DNA of 64,000 nt. Source: Limimaricola cinnabarinus LL-001. Lineage in GTDB: Bacteria; Pseudomonadota; Alphaproteobacteria; Rhodobacterales; Rhodobacteraceae. Shown one piece after another: positions 7,711 to 15,835 of this stretch. The position numbers and the translations under genes are program-made. Position 1 is the first letter of the stretch. The number at the start of each line of letters is the position of its first letter. The DNA is taken from positions 1 through 64,000 of the forward strand of contig NZ_BATB01000007.1 in assembly GCF_000466965.1 (NCBI RefSeq). Direction: 5' to 3'. The notes below the pieces were generated by a model. That model did not search any database, was not told where the DNA came from, and saw only the letters and a program-made list of their open reading frames with translations.

Positions 7711-8634
7711 TCAGCGCAGCTGCGCAAGCGCGTCGGAGGCTTTCGGGGCGAGCGTGGCGTCGAGCAGATAGGTGGCGATGGCCCGTCTGTCGGCCTCATC
7801 GAGAAAGCTGGTCCCCTGCTCCACCACTTCGGCCATGGAGCCGCCGAACACGTCGCCCGAAGGGGTGATCCCGGTCTCGAGCGCATAGGCCAGAGCGCTT
7901 GCGGTCCAGCCCTCCTCCCTGAGGTCGTCGGCACGGATCGACGGTGCTGCGGAGCCGCCGGGCAGGTCGTCATTGCCACCGAAGGGCCGCGCGTCGAGCC
8001 CGCCCAGAAGGCCGCGCCCAGTATGGCAGGCCCCGCAATGCGCGGCCCCATCGACCAGTTCGCGGCCCCTGTTCCACTCCTCGGATCGGCCCAGCACCGG
8101 CGCGGTCTCGGCTTCGCGGAGCGCCGTCGCACGCCAGGGCTTCAGCCCTGCGCGGATGCTGAACGGGAATGCGACATCGCTCTCGGCCCGCGTCTCGGCC
8201 ACCGGCGGCACGCTGGCCAGCGCCGCCCAGAGATCCGCGATGTCCTGATCCGAAAAGCCCGCGTAGAACTCGAAGGGAAAGGCCGGGTAATAGGGCGCGC
8301 CTTCGGGCGATATTCCCTCGCGCAGCGCGCGCGCCAGATCGTCCTTGCTCCAGCCGCCGATGCCATGCGCGAAATCGGGCGTGATGTTGGGCGGCGCAAA
8401 GCTGCCGAAGGGCGTGTCGAGAGGCGCGCCGCCCGCGAGCGCCGGGCCATCCGCCGCCGTGTCGGTGTGACAGGCGACGCAGCCCGAGGCCCGCGCCAGA
8501 TAGGCGCCGCGCCGTGCGTCGCCCTCGAGAGTGATGCGCGAGGGCGTGTCCCCGATGGGCCACACGCGCAGCCCGGCATAAGCCCCGCCCGCCATCACGC
8601 CCAGCAGGATGACACCCCTGAGAAGTCCCTTCAT
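7711..8634 (-). CDS. Diheme cytochrome c
   Basis: This 307-residue protein starts at 8634, where GGGGAG lies 6 bases upstream; the previous gene stops at 8637-8639. An N-terminal anchor or signal helix (LLRGVILLGVMAGGAYAGL) precedes two cytochrome c domains, with CVACH near residue 52 and CGACH near 200. The layout resembles the membrane-bound cytochrome subunits of periplasmic alcohol/aldehyde dehydrogenases (ITPDFAHGIGGWSKDD in domain 1 is typical), but no dehydrogenase lies nearby. Here it sits in a copper block between a cytochrome c'-like gene and a mono-heme cytochrome. An electron-transfer role is well supported; the donor is unknown. Confidence 0.85.
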   Translation of the reverse strand: MKGLLRGVILLGVMAGGAYAGLRVWPIGDTPSRITLEGDARRGAYLARASGCVACHTDTAADGPALAGGAPLDTPFGSFAPPNITPDFAHGIGGWSKDDLARALREGISPEGAPYYPAFPFEFYAGFSDQDIADLWAALASVPPVAETRAESDVAFPFSIRAGLKPWRATALREAETAPVLGRSEEWNRGRELVDGAAHCGACHTGRGLLGGLDARPFGGNDDLPGGSAAPSIRADDLREEGWTASALAYALETGITPSGDVFGGSMAEVVEQGTSFLDEADRRAIATYLLDATLAPKASDALAQLR

Positions 8635-8636
8635 GC

Positions 8637-9376
8637 TCAACTCCCCGACCGGTAGCGGCCGTGGCAGGCCGAACAGGTCTCGCCGATCATGCGAAACACA
8701 TCGCTCGCCGCCATGGAGGCATAATCCGGCGCGTTGCTCTCCATGGAGACCGGATCACTTCCCACCCCGATCTGTGGCCGCCGGGCTGGGTCGCGGCCTT
8801 CCGCGACTCGAGCCCCATGAGCTGTGCCACCGAATAGGACGCGCCGGGGCCGGATAGCGGCTCCGCCGCCCCGCCCATGTCCATGCCCGCATGTTTGCTC
8901 ATGTCCATGCCGGCCTGACCGCTCATGTCCATGCCGGCTTGTCCGCCCGTATCGGCACTTGTGCCCATATCCATGCCCGCATGCGCATCATTCGTCGGCG
9001 CGGTGGGGTTGGGCGCTGCGGTCACCAGCCCCTCGGCATGGCGGCGCAACTCCTCGGCCAGCGCCGAGAAGTCGTCAGGCGCGGCCCAGACCGCTTCCTT
9101 GGCAAAAGACACGCCGCCACCGCTTCCCTCCGGGAAAAGCGCCGTCATCGCCTCGCCCGCATGTTGCGCGATCGCGCGCCCGGCGGCCGCGACCGCCGAT
9201 TGGTCGTGCGGTGCCTCGCCGCGCATCATCGGTGTCAGGTCGCGCATGGCATCGCGCATCGCGACCATGCCTTCCATCCGTTCGCGCACCACGCCGGTGG
9301 CGCCGTTATGCGCGCCCGCCACGGCCGCGGCCATGATCGCCGTCAGGGCGATGGCCGTCATTCTGTATGGGTTCAT
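8637..9376 (-). pseudogene. Cytochrome c'-like protein with Met-rich repeats, frameshifted
   Basis: From the ATG at 9376 the frame encodes a signal peptide and a four-helix cytochrome c'-like region (RERMEGMVAM, FAKEAVWAAPDDF). A His/Met insert with four AGMDM motifs (residues 133-167) follows. That frame stops at 8687 without a heme site. The missing end, ASDVFRMIGETCSACHGRYR, lies in another frame and stops at 8637-8639. One missing base between about 8740 and 8830 would join them; a TCGGGGTGGG run near 8760-8770 is a candidate. As it stands no heme can be attached. Three other genes in this window carry the same kind of one-base loss, so sequence error is plausible. The insert suggests that copper binding was added to the cytochrome c' fold. 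Confidence 0.75.
8873..8944 (-). repeat. Coding tandem repeat, three 24-bp units
   Basis: Three consecutive 8-residue units, GQAGMDMS, GQAGMDMS and KHAGMDMG, are encoded here inside the cytochrome c'-like gene, with a fourth AGMDM slightly upstream. The DNA repeat follows from the protein repeat. Met-Asp-Met motifs of this kind bind Cu(I)/Ag(I) in copper-resistance proteins. Confidence 0.75.
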
Positions 9377-9408
9377 CTCTCACTCGCTTGTCCGGTTTGA
9401 AGAAGGGC

Positions 9409-9729
9409 TCAAACCGGCGATCGAGGGGGCGGCGTCGCGATCCGGAGGATATGGCCCGATCCACGATCGTGCCGGGGCGTGGGACTGAGCCGCCGCGCGC
9501 GCACTTCACGCACCGGCAGGACGATGCCGTCGCCCATAGTCAGGGCATTGCATCTGAGCGCCGCATGACAGTTGGTTTTCGCGTGGGAGGATTGATCGCG
9601 GTGCTGCTCTTCGGTGCTGATCCCGACAGGGCTTGCATGCGCGTGCTTTGCCTCGAAGGCCATGGTGCCGATGAGCAGCGACACCGCAACCATGATCCGC
9701 AAGACACAAAGGGGCATCCAAGTCTTCAT
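9409..9729 (-). CDS. Small secreted His/Cys protein with Pro-rich tail
   Basis: This 106-residue protein starts at the ATG at 9729; a TTG at 9753 is an alternative. A signal peptide (MPLCVLRIMVAVSLLIGTMAF) ends near AKHAHA. It is followed by a His-containing stretch, a CHAALRC cysteine pair and a Pro-rich C-terminus (LRIATPPPRSPV). It is 32 bp upstream of the cytochrome c'-like gene and appears to open the four-gene cytochrome unit. The layout repeats that of the proteins at 90-419 and 6758-7102, each of which opens a copper unit. Function unknown; metal sensing, or a leader-peptide role in expression of the next gene, are both possible inferences. Confidence 0.55.
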   Translation of the reverse strand: MKTWMPLCVLRIMVAVSLLIGTMAFEAKHAHASPVGISTEEQHRDQSSHAKTNCHAALRCNALTMGDGIVLPVREVRARRLSPTPRHDRGSGHILRIATPPPRSPV

Positions 9730-10066
9730 CAGGCGTCCGGCTCTCTCGCGCAACGTCGGGTGTTTCCACCCCTACTTCATCGCACGCCGTTTCGAAAGCA
9801 TCGGCCGCGCGCGACCGTCAAGAGGTGGCGATTTGCCGCTTCGGATGCTGGGCGGCGGAGCCGGGACCATGAGGCGCCGCTCAAGGCACGGATATCGCCC
9901 GGAGCCGCCTTTCAGGTGCGACCGGCAAAGAACCGCTTTTCTGTGACCGGGGCCGTGATCGGGGCTGGCGGCGCGCAGCAGCGGCGCGATCTTGACATCC
10001 CCGTGATGCGCTGCGCATCGCCAAGTACAAGACGCATGACTGGCCCATGAACAGACCGAGCCCGGA
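9730..10066. other. Divergent intergenic region, cytochrome unit / chrA
   Basis: These 337 bases must contain promoters for both sides. A perfect TTGACA occurs at 9992-9997 on the plus strand but no good -10 element follows at 16-18 bp. The sequence after it (TCCCCGTGATG) faintly recalls CueR/HmrR sites but lacks the second half-site. No reading frame here looks real. Confidence 0.4.
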
Positions 10067-11437
10067 ATGACACATGACCGCCCCTACCCGACCCTGTCCG
10101 AGGCCACCCTCATCTGGGCCCGCATCGGGCTTTTCAGCTTCGGGGGGCCAGCCGGTCAGATCGCGCTGATGCACCGCATCCTCGTCGAGGAGGAAAGATG
10201 GCTGGGCGAGCGGCGCTTTTTGCACGCGCTCAACTACTGCATGCTCCTGCCCGGCCCCGAGGCGATGCAGCTCGCCGTCTATATCGGCTGGCTGATGCAC
10301 CGCACCCGGGGTGGCATCGTGGCAGGCGTGCTGTTCGTTTTGCCCGGCATCGTCGCGATCATGGTGCTGAGCTGGGTCTACGCCCTTTACGGCGATGTCG
10401 GACCGGTCGAAGCGCTGTTCTTCGGGCTGAAGGCGGCCGTTTTGGCCATCGTCGTGCAGGCGGTGATCCGCATCGGCACGCGGGCTTTGAGGAACGTGGC
10501 GATGCTGGCCATCGCCGCCGCCTCCTTCGTGGCGATCTTCGTCTTCGGCGTGCCCTTTCCGCTGATCATCCTGACGGCCGGGGCGATCGGCTATCTCGGC
10601 GTCCGCGCGGGTCTGGCGGCGTTCCGCGGCGGCGGCGGGCATGGCGGACTGGGCCGTCCCGAGGTGGATGACGCCGAGACCCTCCTGGGCGAGGAAACGC
10701 CCGAGCACACGCTCGTCAACCGCGGCTGGGCGCTTCGGATCTCGTCGGTGCTCCTCGTGCTGTGGCTGGCCCCGGTCGCGCTCATCTTCGCGCTGGCGGG
10801 ACCGGCCCATGTCTATTCGCAGATCGCGGGGTTTTTCAGTGTCATGGCGGTGGTGACCTTCGGCGGGGCCTATGCGGTGCTGGCCTATGTCGCGCAGGAG
10901 GCGGTGCAGAATTTCGGCTGGCTCGCCCCGGGCGAGATGCTCGACGGGCTGGGCATGGCCGAAACGACGCCCGGGCCGCTGATCATGGTGACGCAGTTCG
11001 TCGGCTTCATGGGGGCGTTTCGCGAGGCGGGCGGCCTGCCGCCGCTGGTGGCGGGCACGCTGGGCGGGCTGCTCACCACATGGGTGACCTTCGCGCCCTG
11101 CTTCCTGTGGATCTTTCTCGGCGCGCCTTTCATCGAGCGGCTGCGCGGCAACGTGACCCTGACCGCGGCGATGACGGCGATCACCGCCGCGGTGGTGGGC
11201 GTGATCCTGAACCTCGCGATCTGGTTCGGTCTGCATGTCGTCTTCGACGAGGTCCGGACGATCACCGGCGGGGGGATCGACATGGAGGTGCCCGTGCTCG
11301 GCTCGCTTGATGTCGCGGCGCTGGCGCTCGTGACGCTGGCGGCGATCACAGTCTTCCGGTTTCGCCTCGGCCCGATGACGGTGCTGGCGGTCAGCGCGGC
11401 GCTGGGGATCGCGATGGGCCTCGGGGGCCTGGCCTGA
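10067..11437 (+). CDS. chrA: Chromate transporter, long-chain ChrA
   Basis: This 456-residue inner-membrane protein has two CHR domains. The first starts with WARIGLFSFGGPAGQIALMH (near residue 17), the second with FSVMAVVTFGGAYAVL (near 262), and a hydrophilic linker containing the GGGGHGG stretch lies between. The length fits the long-chain ChrA class, which exports chromate by proton antiport. The start at 10067 gives the expected short cytoplasmic N-terminus. It is divergent from the cytochrome unit and convergent with cyoD, 24 bp away. Position between a copper block and a terminal oxidase suggests a multi-metal resistance region. No chrB regulator is present in the window. Confidence 0.9.
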   Translation: MTHDRPYPTLSEATLIWARIGLFSFGGPAGQIALMHRILVEEERWLGERRFLHALNYCMLLPGPEAMQLAVYIGWLMHRTRGGIVAGVLFVLPGIVAIMVLSWVYALYGDVGPVEALFFGLKAAVLAIVVQAVIRIGTRALRNVAMLAIAAASFVAIFVFGVPFPLIILTAGAIGYLGVRAGLAAFRGGGGHGGLGRPEVDDAETLLGEETPEHTLVNRGWALRISSVLLVLWLAPVALIFALAGPAHVYSQIAGFFSVMAVVTFGGAYAVLAYVAQEAVQNFGWLAPGEMLDGLGMAETTPGPLIMVTQFVGFMGAFREAGGLPPLVAGTLGGLLTTWVTFAPCFLWIFLGAPFIERLRGNVTLTAAMTAITAAVVGVILNLAIWFGLHVVFDEVRTITGGGIDMEVPVLGSLDVAALALVTLAAITVFRFRLGPMTVLAVSAALGIAMGLGGLA

Positions 11438-11461
11438 TTTCGGTGCACGATTCCTAGGTCT

Positions 11462-11812
11462 TTAGGGCCCGCCCATCCGGCCATCGAGGTTGTGCAGAAT
11501 CCAGATCGTGCCGCCGCCCATCATGCCAAGGATCAGCGCGGTGAAGAGGATGAGTTGTAGATCCTCCTTGGCCTGCCCTTTCAGCCGGATATGCAGGAAG
11601 AACCGGAACTGCACCGCCACCTGCGCCAGCGCCGCCGCGCCGATCGCCCACCACAGCGTCGCGCGCGCCAGCCAGTCCCACGCGACCGCCCCGAACACCG
11701 GCAGCGTCAACAGCAGTGACAGCCCGTAGCCCCACAGATAGGAGCGAAGCTCCTGCCGAGGCGTGCCGTCCGGCGTGCCGGTCTCGTCCTCGGTTTCGAC
11801 GGGTGCGGTCAT
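11462..11812 (-). CDS. cyoD: Cytochrome o ubiquinol oxidase subunit IV
   Basis: This 116-residue protein has three membrane helices (YLWGYGLSLLLTLPVFGAV, LWWAIGAAALAQVAVQFRFF, LILFTALILGMMGGGTIWI) and the WILHNL ending typical of CyoD. The start at 11812 overlaps the cyoC stop by 4 bp (ATGA), which implies coupled translation. It completes a cyoABCD operon read from 15454 to 11462. Subunit IV helps assemble and stabilise the proton-pumping quinol oxidase in the inner membrane. No cyoE (heme O synthase) follows, so heme supply must come from elsewhere in the genome. Confidence 0.88.
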   Translation of the reverse strand: MTAPVETEDETGTPDGTPRQELRSYLWGYGLSLLLTLPVFGAVAWDWLARATLWWAIGAAALAQVAVQFRFFLHIRLKGQAKEDLQLILFTALILGMMGGGTIWILHNLDGRMGGP

Positions 11813-12438
11813 GCGAGGCCTCCGAGAAAAACGACCGAGACGATGGCGATCCAGACCACGTCGAGGAAGTGCCACAACACGCCCAAGCGCAGCAGTGCCG
11901 TCTTGACCGGCGTATCAAGACCGAAGCGCCAGATCTGCGCCGCGATTGCCACGAGCCAGAGCGCGGCGGCGGCAACGTGCAGTGCGTGCAGCGGCACCAG
12001 CGCCCAGAAGGCCGAGAGGAAACCGCTGCGCTGCGGCGCACCGCCCTTGGCCTGCAGCGCGTGCAGATCCTTGGCCTCCATCGCGACGAAGGCAAGGCCA
12101 AGCATCAGCGTCAGCCCGAGCCACGCCAGCACCGGGCGCAGGCGGCGTCCCGGGTCGTGCTTCAGCGACAGGATCGCCATGCCGTAGGTCAGGCTTGAGG
12201 TCAGCAACACGAGGGTCTCGATGAAGACGGGCTTCAGCTCGAACAGGTCCTTCGGCCCCGGCCCACCCGCAAGGTTGTCGAGCATCGTCACATAGGTGGC
12301 GAGCAGCAGGCCGAAGGTCACGAGATCGCTCATCATGAAGACCCAGAAACCGAAAACCAGCGCTTCGGCCTCGCCATGCGCCTCGGCATGGCCGCTGCCG
12401 AGGTTGAGGCCGGGGTGCCGACCGGTTTCGGTGTTCAT
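11809..12438 (-). CDS. cyoC: Cytochrome o ubiquinol oxidase subunit III
   Basis: This 209-residue five-helix protein belongs to the heme-copper oxidase subunit III family. It has the N-terminal FGFWVFMMSDLVTFGLLLATY motif of CyoC, a central SLTYGMAILSLKHD, and the final LWHFLDVVWIAIVSVVFL. It overlaps cyoB and cyoD by 4 bp on each side, so the four genes are tightly coupled. The polar N-terminus contains HAEAHGEAE. The subunit is non-catalytic and stabilises subunit I. Confidence 0.9.
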   Translation of the reverse strand: MNTETGRHPGLNLGSGHAEAHGEAEALVFGFWVFMMSDLVTFGLLLATYVTMLDNLAGGPGPKDLFELKPVFIETLVLLTSSLTYGMAILSLKHDPGRRLRPVLAWLGLTLMLGLAFVAMEAKDLHALQAKGGAPQRSGFLSAFWALVPLHALHVAAAALWLVAIAAQIWRFGLDTPVKTALLRLGVLWHFLDVVWIAIVSVVFLGGLA

Positions 12439-14546
12439 GACTGCTCCTCCTGTGAGGCCGGGATCGCATGTCCGAGATTTGCGGGTGTGTTCTCCTCGTG
12501 CCGGGGGATGCGCGGCGTGGCGCGCACCATGGCCAGCCAGCTTTCATGCGCCTCGCGAACCTCCGCTGCCGCAATGATCCGCACCGTGTCGCGCGCAAAG
12601 CCGCGCGCCAGCATCGCTCCGAGGCTCAAAAGCGCCCCCGAGATCGCCAGCCACCACATATACCAGACGAGGCCGAAGGCGCAGGCGAACCCTGCGATAC
12701 CGACGATCGGGCCGACGGCGCTGTGCCTCGGCATCTCGATGTCCTCGTAACCCTCGGGCGACCGGTAGGCGCGCCCTTGCTCCTTGGCCTCGGTGAACGG
12801 GTCGCGTGTCTCCACCTTCGGCAGCACGGCAAAGTTCCACTCCGGCGCTGGCGCCGGGATCGACCATTCGAGGCTGCGCCCGTCCCACGGATCGCCCACG
12901 GGCACCCGGCGCATATCGCGCTCGCGGATCGAGACGACGAGCTGTGCGACGAGGCAGCCGAAGGCAAAAAGAACCAGCCCCGCCCCGACGAGGGCTATGA
13001 GCGTGAAGGGAAGATAGGCCGGCTCGAGGAACGCCACCGTCCGGCGCGGCATACCCAGAAGCCCCAGGCCGTAGAGCGGAAAGAAGGCGAGGATGAAGCC
13101 GGCGATCCATGAGACGGCGGCACGGCGGCCCCATTTTTCCTCGAGCCTGAAGCCGAAGGCCTTGGGAAACCAGAAGGCATAGGCCGCGAGCATACCGAAA
13201 AGCAGGCCGGGGATCAGCATGTTGTGGAAATGCGCGACCAGAAACAGCGTGTTGTGGGTGACGTAGTCGAGGCTTGGATTGGCCAGCACGATGCCGGTGG
13301 CCCCGCCGATGACAAAGAGCATCAGGAAGCCCGCCGCATAGATCATCGGGACGCCCAGACGCACGCGGCCGCGGTAGAGCGTCAGCATCCAGTCATAGAC
13401 CTTCACCCCGGTGGGGATGCCGATCAGCATCGTCGCGATGCCGAAGACCGCGTTGAGCGAGGCCGACTGTCCCATGGTGAAGAAGTGATGTACCCAGACG
13501 GTGAAGGAGAGCACCGCGATGCAGATCGTGGCCAGCGCCAGTGAGGTGTAGCCATAGAGCTTCTTGCCCGAGAGGGTCGAGATCACCTCGGAATAGACGC
13601 CGAAGGCGGGCAGGATCAGGATGTAGACCTCCGGATGCCCGAACAGCCAGAACATGTTGGCATAGAGCATCGGATCGCCGCCGCCGGTATTGGTGAAGAA
13701 GTGAAAACCCAGATAGCGGTCGAGCGCCAGCATCGAGGTCGCCAGCGTCAACGGCGGCATCGCGAAGATCATCAGGATCGACACGCACAGCGCGGTCCAG
13801 CAGAACAGCGGCATCCGGAACATCGTCATGCCCGGCGCGCGCTTCTTGTAGATCGTCACCGCGAAGTTCATCCCCGCCAGCGTCGTGCCCAGCGAGGACA
13901 GCGTCACCGCCCAGATCCAGTAGTCGGGCCCGACATCGGGGCTGAAGCCGGTCTCGGTGAAGGGCGGATACCCGCTCCAGCCGCCGATCGAGAACGGCGT
14001 GAACAAGAGCGACGCCATGACGAGCGCCGCGCCCGCCGCGGTGAGCGCGAGGCTGACGGAGTTCAACAGCGGAAACGCGACGTCGCGCGCGCCGATCTGC
14101 AACGGCATGACGAAGTTGATGACGCCGGTCAGGAACGGCATCGCCATGAAAAAGATCATGATCGTGCCATGGGTCGAAAACAGCTGGCCGAAATGCTCGG
14201 GGCTGAGAAAGCCGCCCCCCAGACCCACCGCCTGCTGCGTGCGCATCACCGACGCCTCGGCCAGCGCCCGCGCCAACATCACGAAGGCGAGCACGACATA
14301 CATGATGCCGATCTTCTTGTGATCGAGGCTGGTCAGCCAATCACGCCAAAGCGTCCCCCAGAGCCGATGCCGGGTCAGCGCCCAGATGGTGACCAGCGCG
14401 CCCAGCACCATGATCCCGGCCGCTCCGCTGGCGATAAGGCCGTTGATGATGCTCGACGCGCTCGGATGCGTCACCATTTCCCAGAACGGCAGGGCATTCC
14501 AGTCGAGCCGCCCCAGCGCGGCATCGAGGAGACCGGCGAGCGTCAT
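12435..14546 (-). CDS. cyoB: Cytochrome o ubiquinol oxidase subunit I
   Basis: This 703-residue catalytic subunit carries the heme-copper site. FSTHGTIMIFFMAMP holds the low-spin heme His. FGHPEVYILILPAFG carries the Cu-B His with the Glu and the cross-linking Tyr of the proton channels. WVHHFFTMG carries two further Cu-B His, and AHFHNMLIPG holds the high-spin and low-spin heme His. The protein is longer than E. coli CyoB (about 660) because of extended, polar N- and C-terminal parts; the C-terminal part includes two more hydrophobic helices. It reduces oxygen to water using ubiquinol and pumps protons. It overlaps cyoA and cyoC by 4 bp. Confidence 0.93.
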   Translation of the reverse strand: MTLAGLLDAALGRLDWNALPFWEMVTHPSASSIINGLIASGAAGIMVLGALVTIWALTRHRLWGTLWRDWLTSLDHKKIGIMYVVLAFVMLARALAEASVMRTQQAVGLGGGFLSPEHFGQLFSTHGTIMIFFMAMPFLTGVINFVMPLQIGARDVAFPLLNSVSLALTAAGAALVMASLLFTPFSIGGWSGYPPFTETGFSPDVGPDYWIWAVTLSSLGTTLAGMNFAVTIYKKRAPGMTMFRMPLFCWTALCVSILMIFAMPPLTLATSMLALDRYLGFHFFTNTGGGDPMLYANMFWLFGHPEVYILILPAFGVYSEVISTLSGKKLYGYTSLALATICIAVLSFTVWVHHFFTMGQSASLNAVFGIATMLIGIPTGVKVYDWMLTLYRGRVRLGVPMIYAAGFLMLFVIGGATGIVLANPSLDYVTHNTLFLVAHFHNMLIPGLLFGMLAAYAFWFPKAFGFRLEEKWGRRAAVSWIAGFILAFFPLYGLGLLGMPRRTVAFLEPAYLPFTLIALVGAGLVLFAFGCLVAQLVVSIRERDMRRVPVGDPWDGRSLEWSIPAPAPEWNFAVLPKVETRDPFTEAKEQGRAYRSPEGYEDIEMPRHSAVGPIVGIAGFACAFGLVWYMWWLAISGALLSLGAMLARGFARDTVRIIAAAEVREAHESWLAMVRATPRIPRHEENTPANLGHAIPASQEEQS

Positions 14547-15454
14547 CGACCGGCTGCCATGTCATGCGGGGCCATCGGGGCCTTGGCGGTCTCCGCCATC
14601 ACCCGCGCGAAAAGGTCGTCCGGCAGGCCGCCGAACAGGATATCGTCGCTGGGGCGGTCCAGTGCGTGGGCCAGATCGGAGGCCACGCCCTTTTGCTCCA
14701 AGGCGTCCAGCGCCGCCGTATCAAGGGCCGACGCCGTCGCGGCATTTTGCGCCCAACCCTCGAACGCCGCCTCGTCCATCGCAACGGCCTCGAACTTCTG
14801 CATATGGAAGCCCTCGCCGTTGTATTGGGAGTTCTCGCCCCTGAACCGCCCCGGTGCATCCGCCCCGAGATGCAGCCATGTCGACATGCCGCCCATGGCA
14901 TAGACCTGACTGCCGAGCGCGGGGACGAAGAACGACTGCATCACCGTGGCCGAGGTCAGCTCGATCTCCAACGGCCGCCCCGCTGGAAAGGCCAGCAGAT
15001 CGACGCTGGCGATGCCGAGATCGGGATAAAGGAACAGCCATTTCCAGTCGTATCCCACGGCCTGCACCCGCAACGAATTGGCATCCGAGGCGAGCGGCGC
15101 ATAGGGGTCGAGCCGCGTCGTGTTGATCCACAGCAACGCCGCGAGAACCGCCACCACCAGCGCCGGCCCGCCCCACAGGGCGATCTCCCACCCCCGCGAG
15201 AAGCCCCATCGCGGCTCGTAATCCGCGCCGCCGCGATCACGGTAGCGCCAGAGCAACCACGGCGTCAGCGTCAGCACAGGCAGCACGACCAGCGCCATCA
15301 GACCCGTGACCTGCCAGAAATGCAGCCGCTGCTGCGCGGCCACCGGCCCTTGGGGGTCGAGGAAGGTCTCAACACCGCAGCCCGACAAGAGCACCAGACC
15401 GAGTGTCGATGCCCCCCACGGACCGACTACTCGCGCGCGGCATTGCGAAGCCAT
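14543..15454 (-). CDS. cyoA: Cytochrome o ubiquinol oxidase subunit II
   Basis: This 303-residue lipoprotein subunit starts at 15454, giving a signal peptide with the lipobox LLSGC (Cys near residue 25). Two membrane helices follow (LMALVVLPVLTLTPWLLW and IALWGGPALVVAVLAALLWI), then a periplasmic cupredoxin domain. The Cu-A ligands of cytochrome c oxidases are absent, as expected for a quinol oxidase; the motif VQAVGYDWKWLFLYPDLGIA is characteristic. It is the first gene of cyoABCD. A longer open frame upstream to 15712 is not used because the lipoprotein signal begins here. Confidence 0.9.
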   Translation of the reverse strand: MASQCRARVVGPWGASTLGLVLLSGCGVETFLDPQGPVAAQQRLHFWQVTGLMALVVLPVLTLTPWLLWRYRDRGGADYEPRWGFSRGWEIALWGGPALVVAVLAALLWINTTRLDPYAPLASDANSLRVQAVGYDWKWLFLYPDLGIASVDLLAFPAGRPLEIELTSATVMQSFFVPALGSQVYAMGGMSTWLHLGADAPGRFRGENSQYNGEGFHMQKFEAVAMDEAAFEGWAQNAATASALDTAALDALEQKGVASDLAHALDRPSDDILFGGLPDDLFARVMAETAKAPMAPHDMAAGR

Positions 15455-15599
15455 GGCAGTGCGCCGCTCCCGAAGGTCGGCCGCCTTGAGGGGCTGGGAC
15501 AAGAGCCCGCCCCGGTCCCCTTGGGACTTGATCGATGTCGTTTCATCGCTGCAGTACCTAGAGAGAAAATGGTGACGGGAAAGACCGGCGACGCCACAA

Positions 15600-15614
15600 G
15601 GTAAGCCAGTTACC
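15600..15614. promoter_or_regulatory. GGTAA-N5-TTACC inverted repeat upstream of cyoA
   Basis: A perfect 5-bp inverted repeat with outer CCACA/TGTGG on its flanks lies about 146 bp upstream of cyoA. It may be an operator for the oxidase operon; the regulator is unknown. Confidence 0.3.
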
Positions 15615-15696
15615 AAGTCCCCCCTGTGGCCCGCGCGGCGCGTTGATCCGCAGAACCCCACCGGGCCGACCTGCCCGCTCGCGGCTCCGCGTGGAC

Positions 15697-15717
15697 CGGC
15701 TGAACCGTTCACAGCCG
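15697..15717. promoter_or_regulatory. Palindrome upstream of RraA/DapA-like operon
   Basis: CGGC-TGAAC-C-GTTCA-CAGCCG has a perfect 11-bp core (15701-15711) with CGGCTG/CAGCCG arms, about 120 bp upstream of the RraA-like start codon. It has the form of an operator for a dimeric regulator. The core GAACCGTTC also occurs in the operator of iscR at 33014-33028. Confidence 0.35.
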
Positions 15718-15835
15718 AACCACGCCTTCAAGGCGACATACGGGAGCGATCCCATCTTGGCACGCGCCGCGTTCTCTCCCACTCTGCGCCGCAAGGCGGG
15801 GCCGCTGGCACCGCGGGGAGAAACACGAGGCACCC

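Larger units (their letters stand above)
15455..15835. other. Divergent intergenic region, cyoA / RraA-like gene
   Basis: These 381 bases separate divergent operons. Two palindromes stand out: GGTAA-N5-TTACC at 15600-15614, nearer cyoA, and an extended palindrome at 15697-15717 nearer the RraA-like gene. No recognisable FNR or CRP-type site and no convincing gene are present. Confidence 0.45.

Noticed and set aside
9992-10020. TTGACA followed by CCCCGTGATG, possible CueR/HmrR-type copper promoter
   Set aside because: The second half-site is missing (no GGAAGG-like match) and the -10 is poor. At most a vestige.
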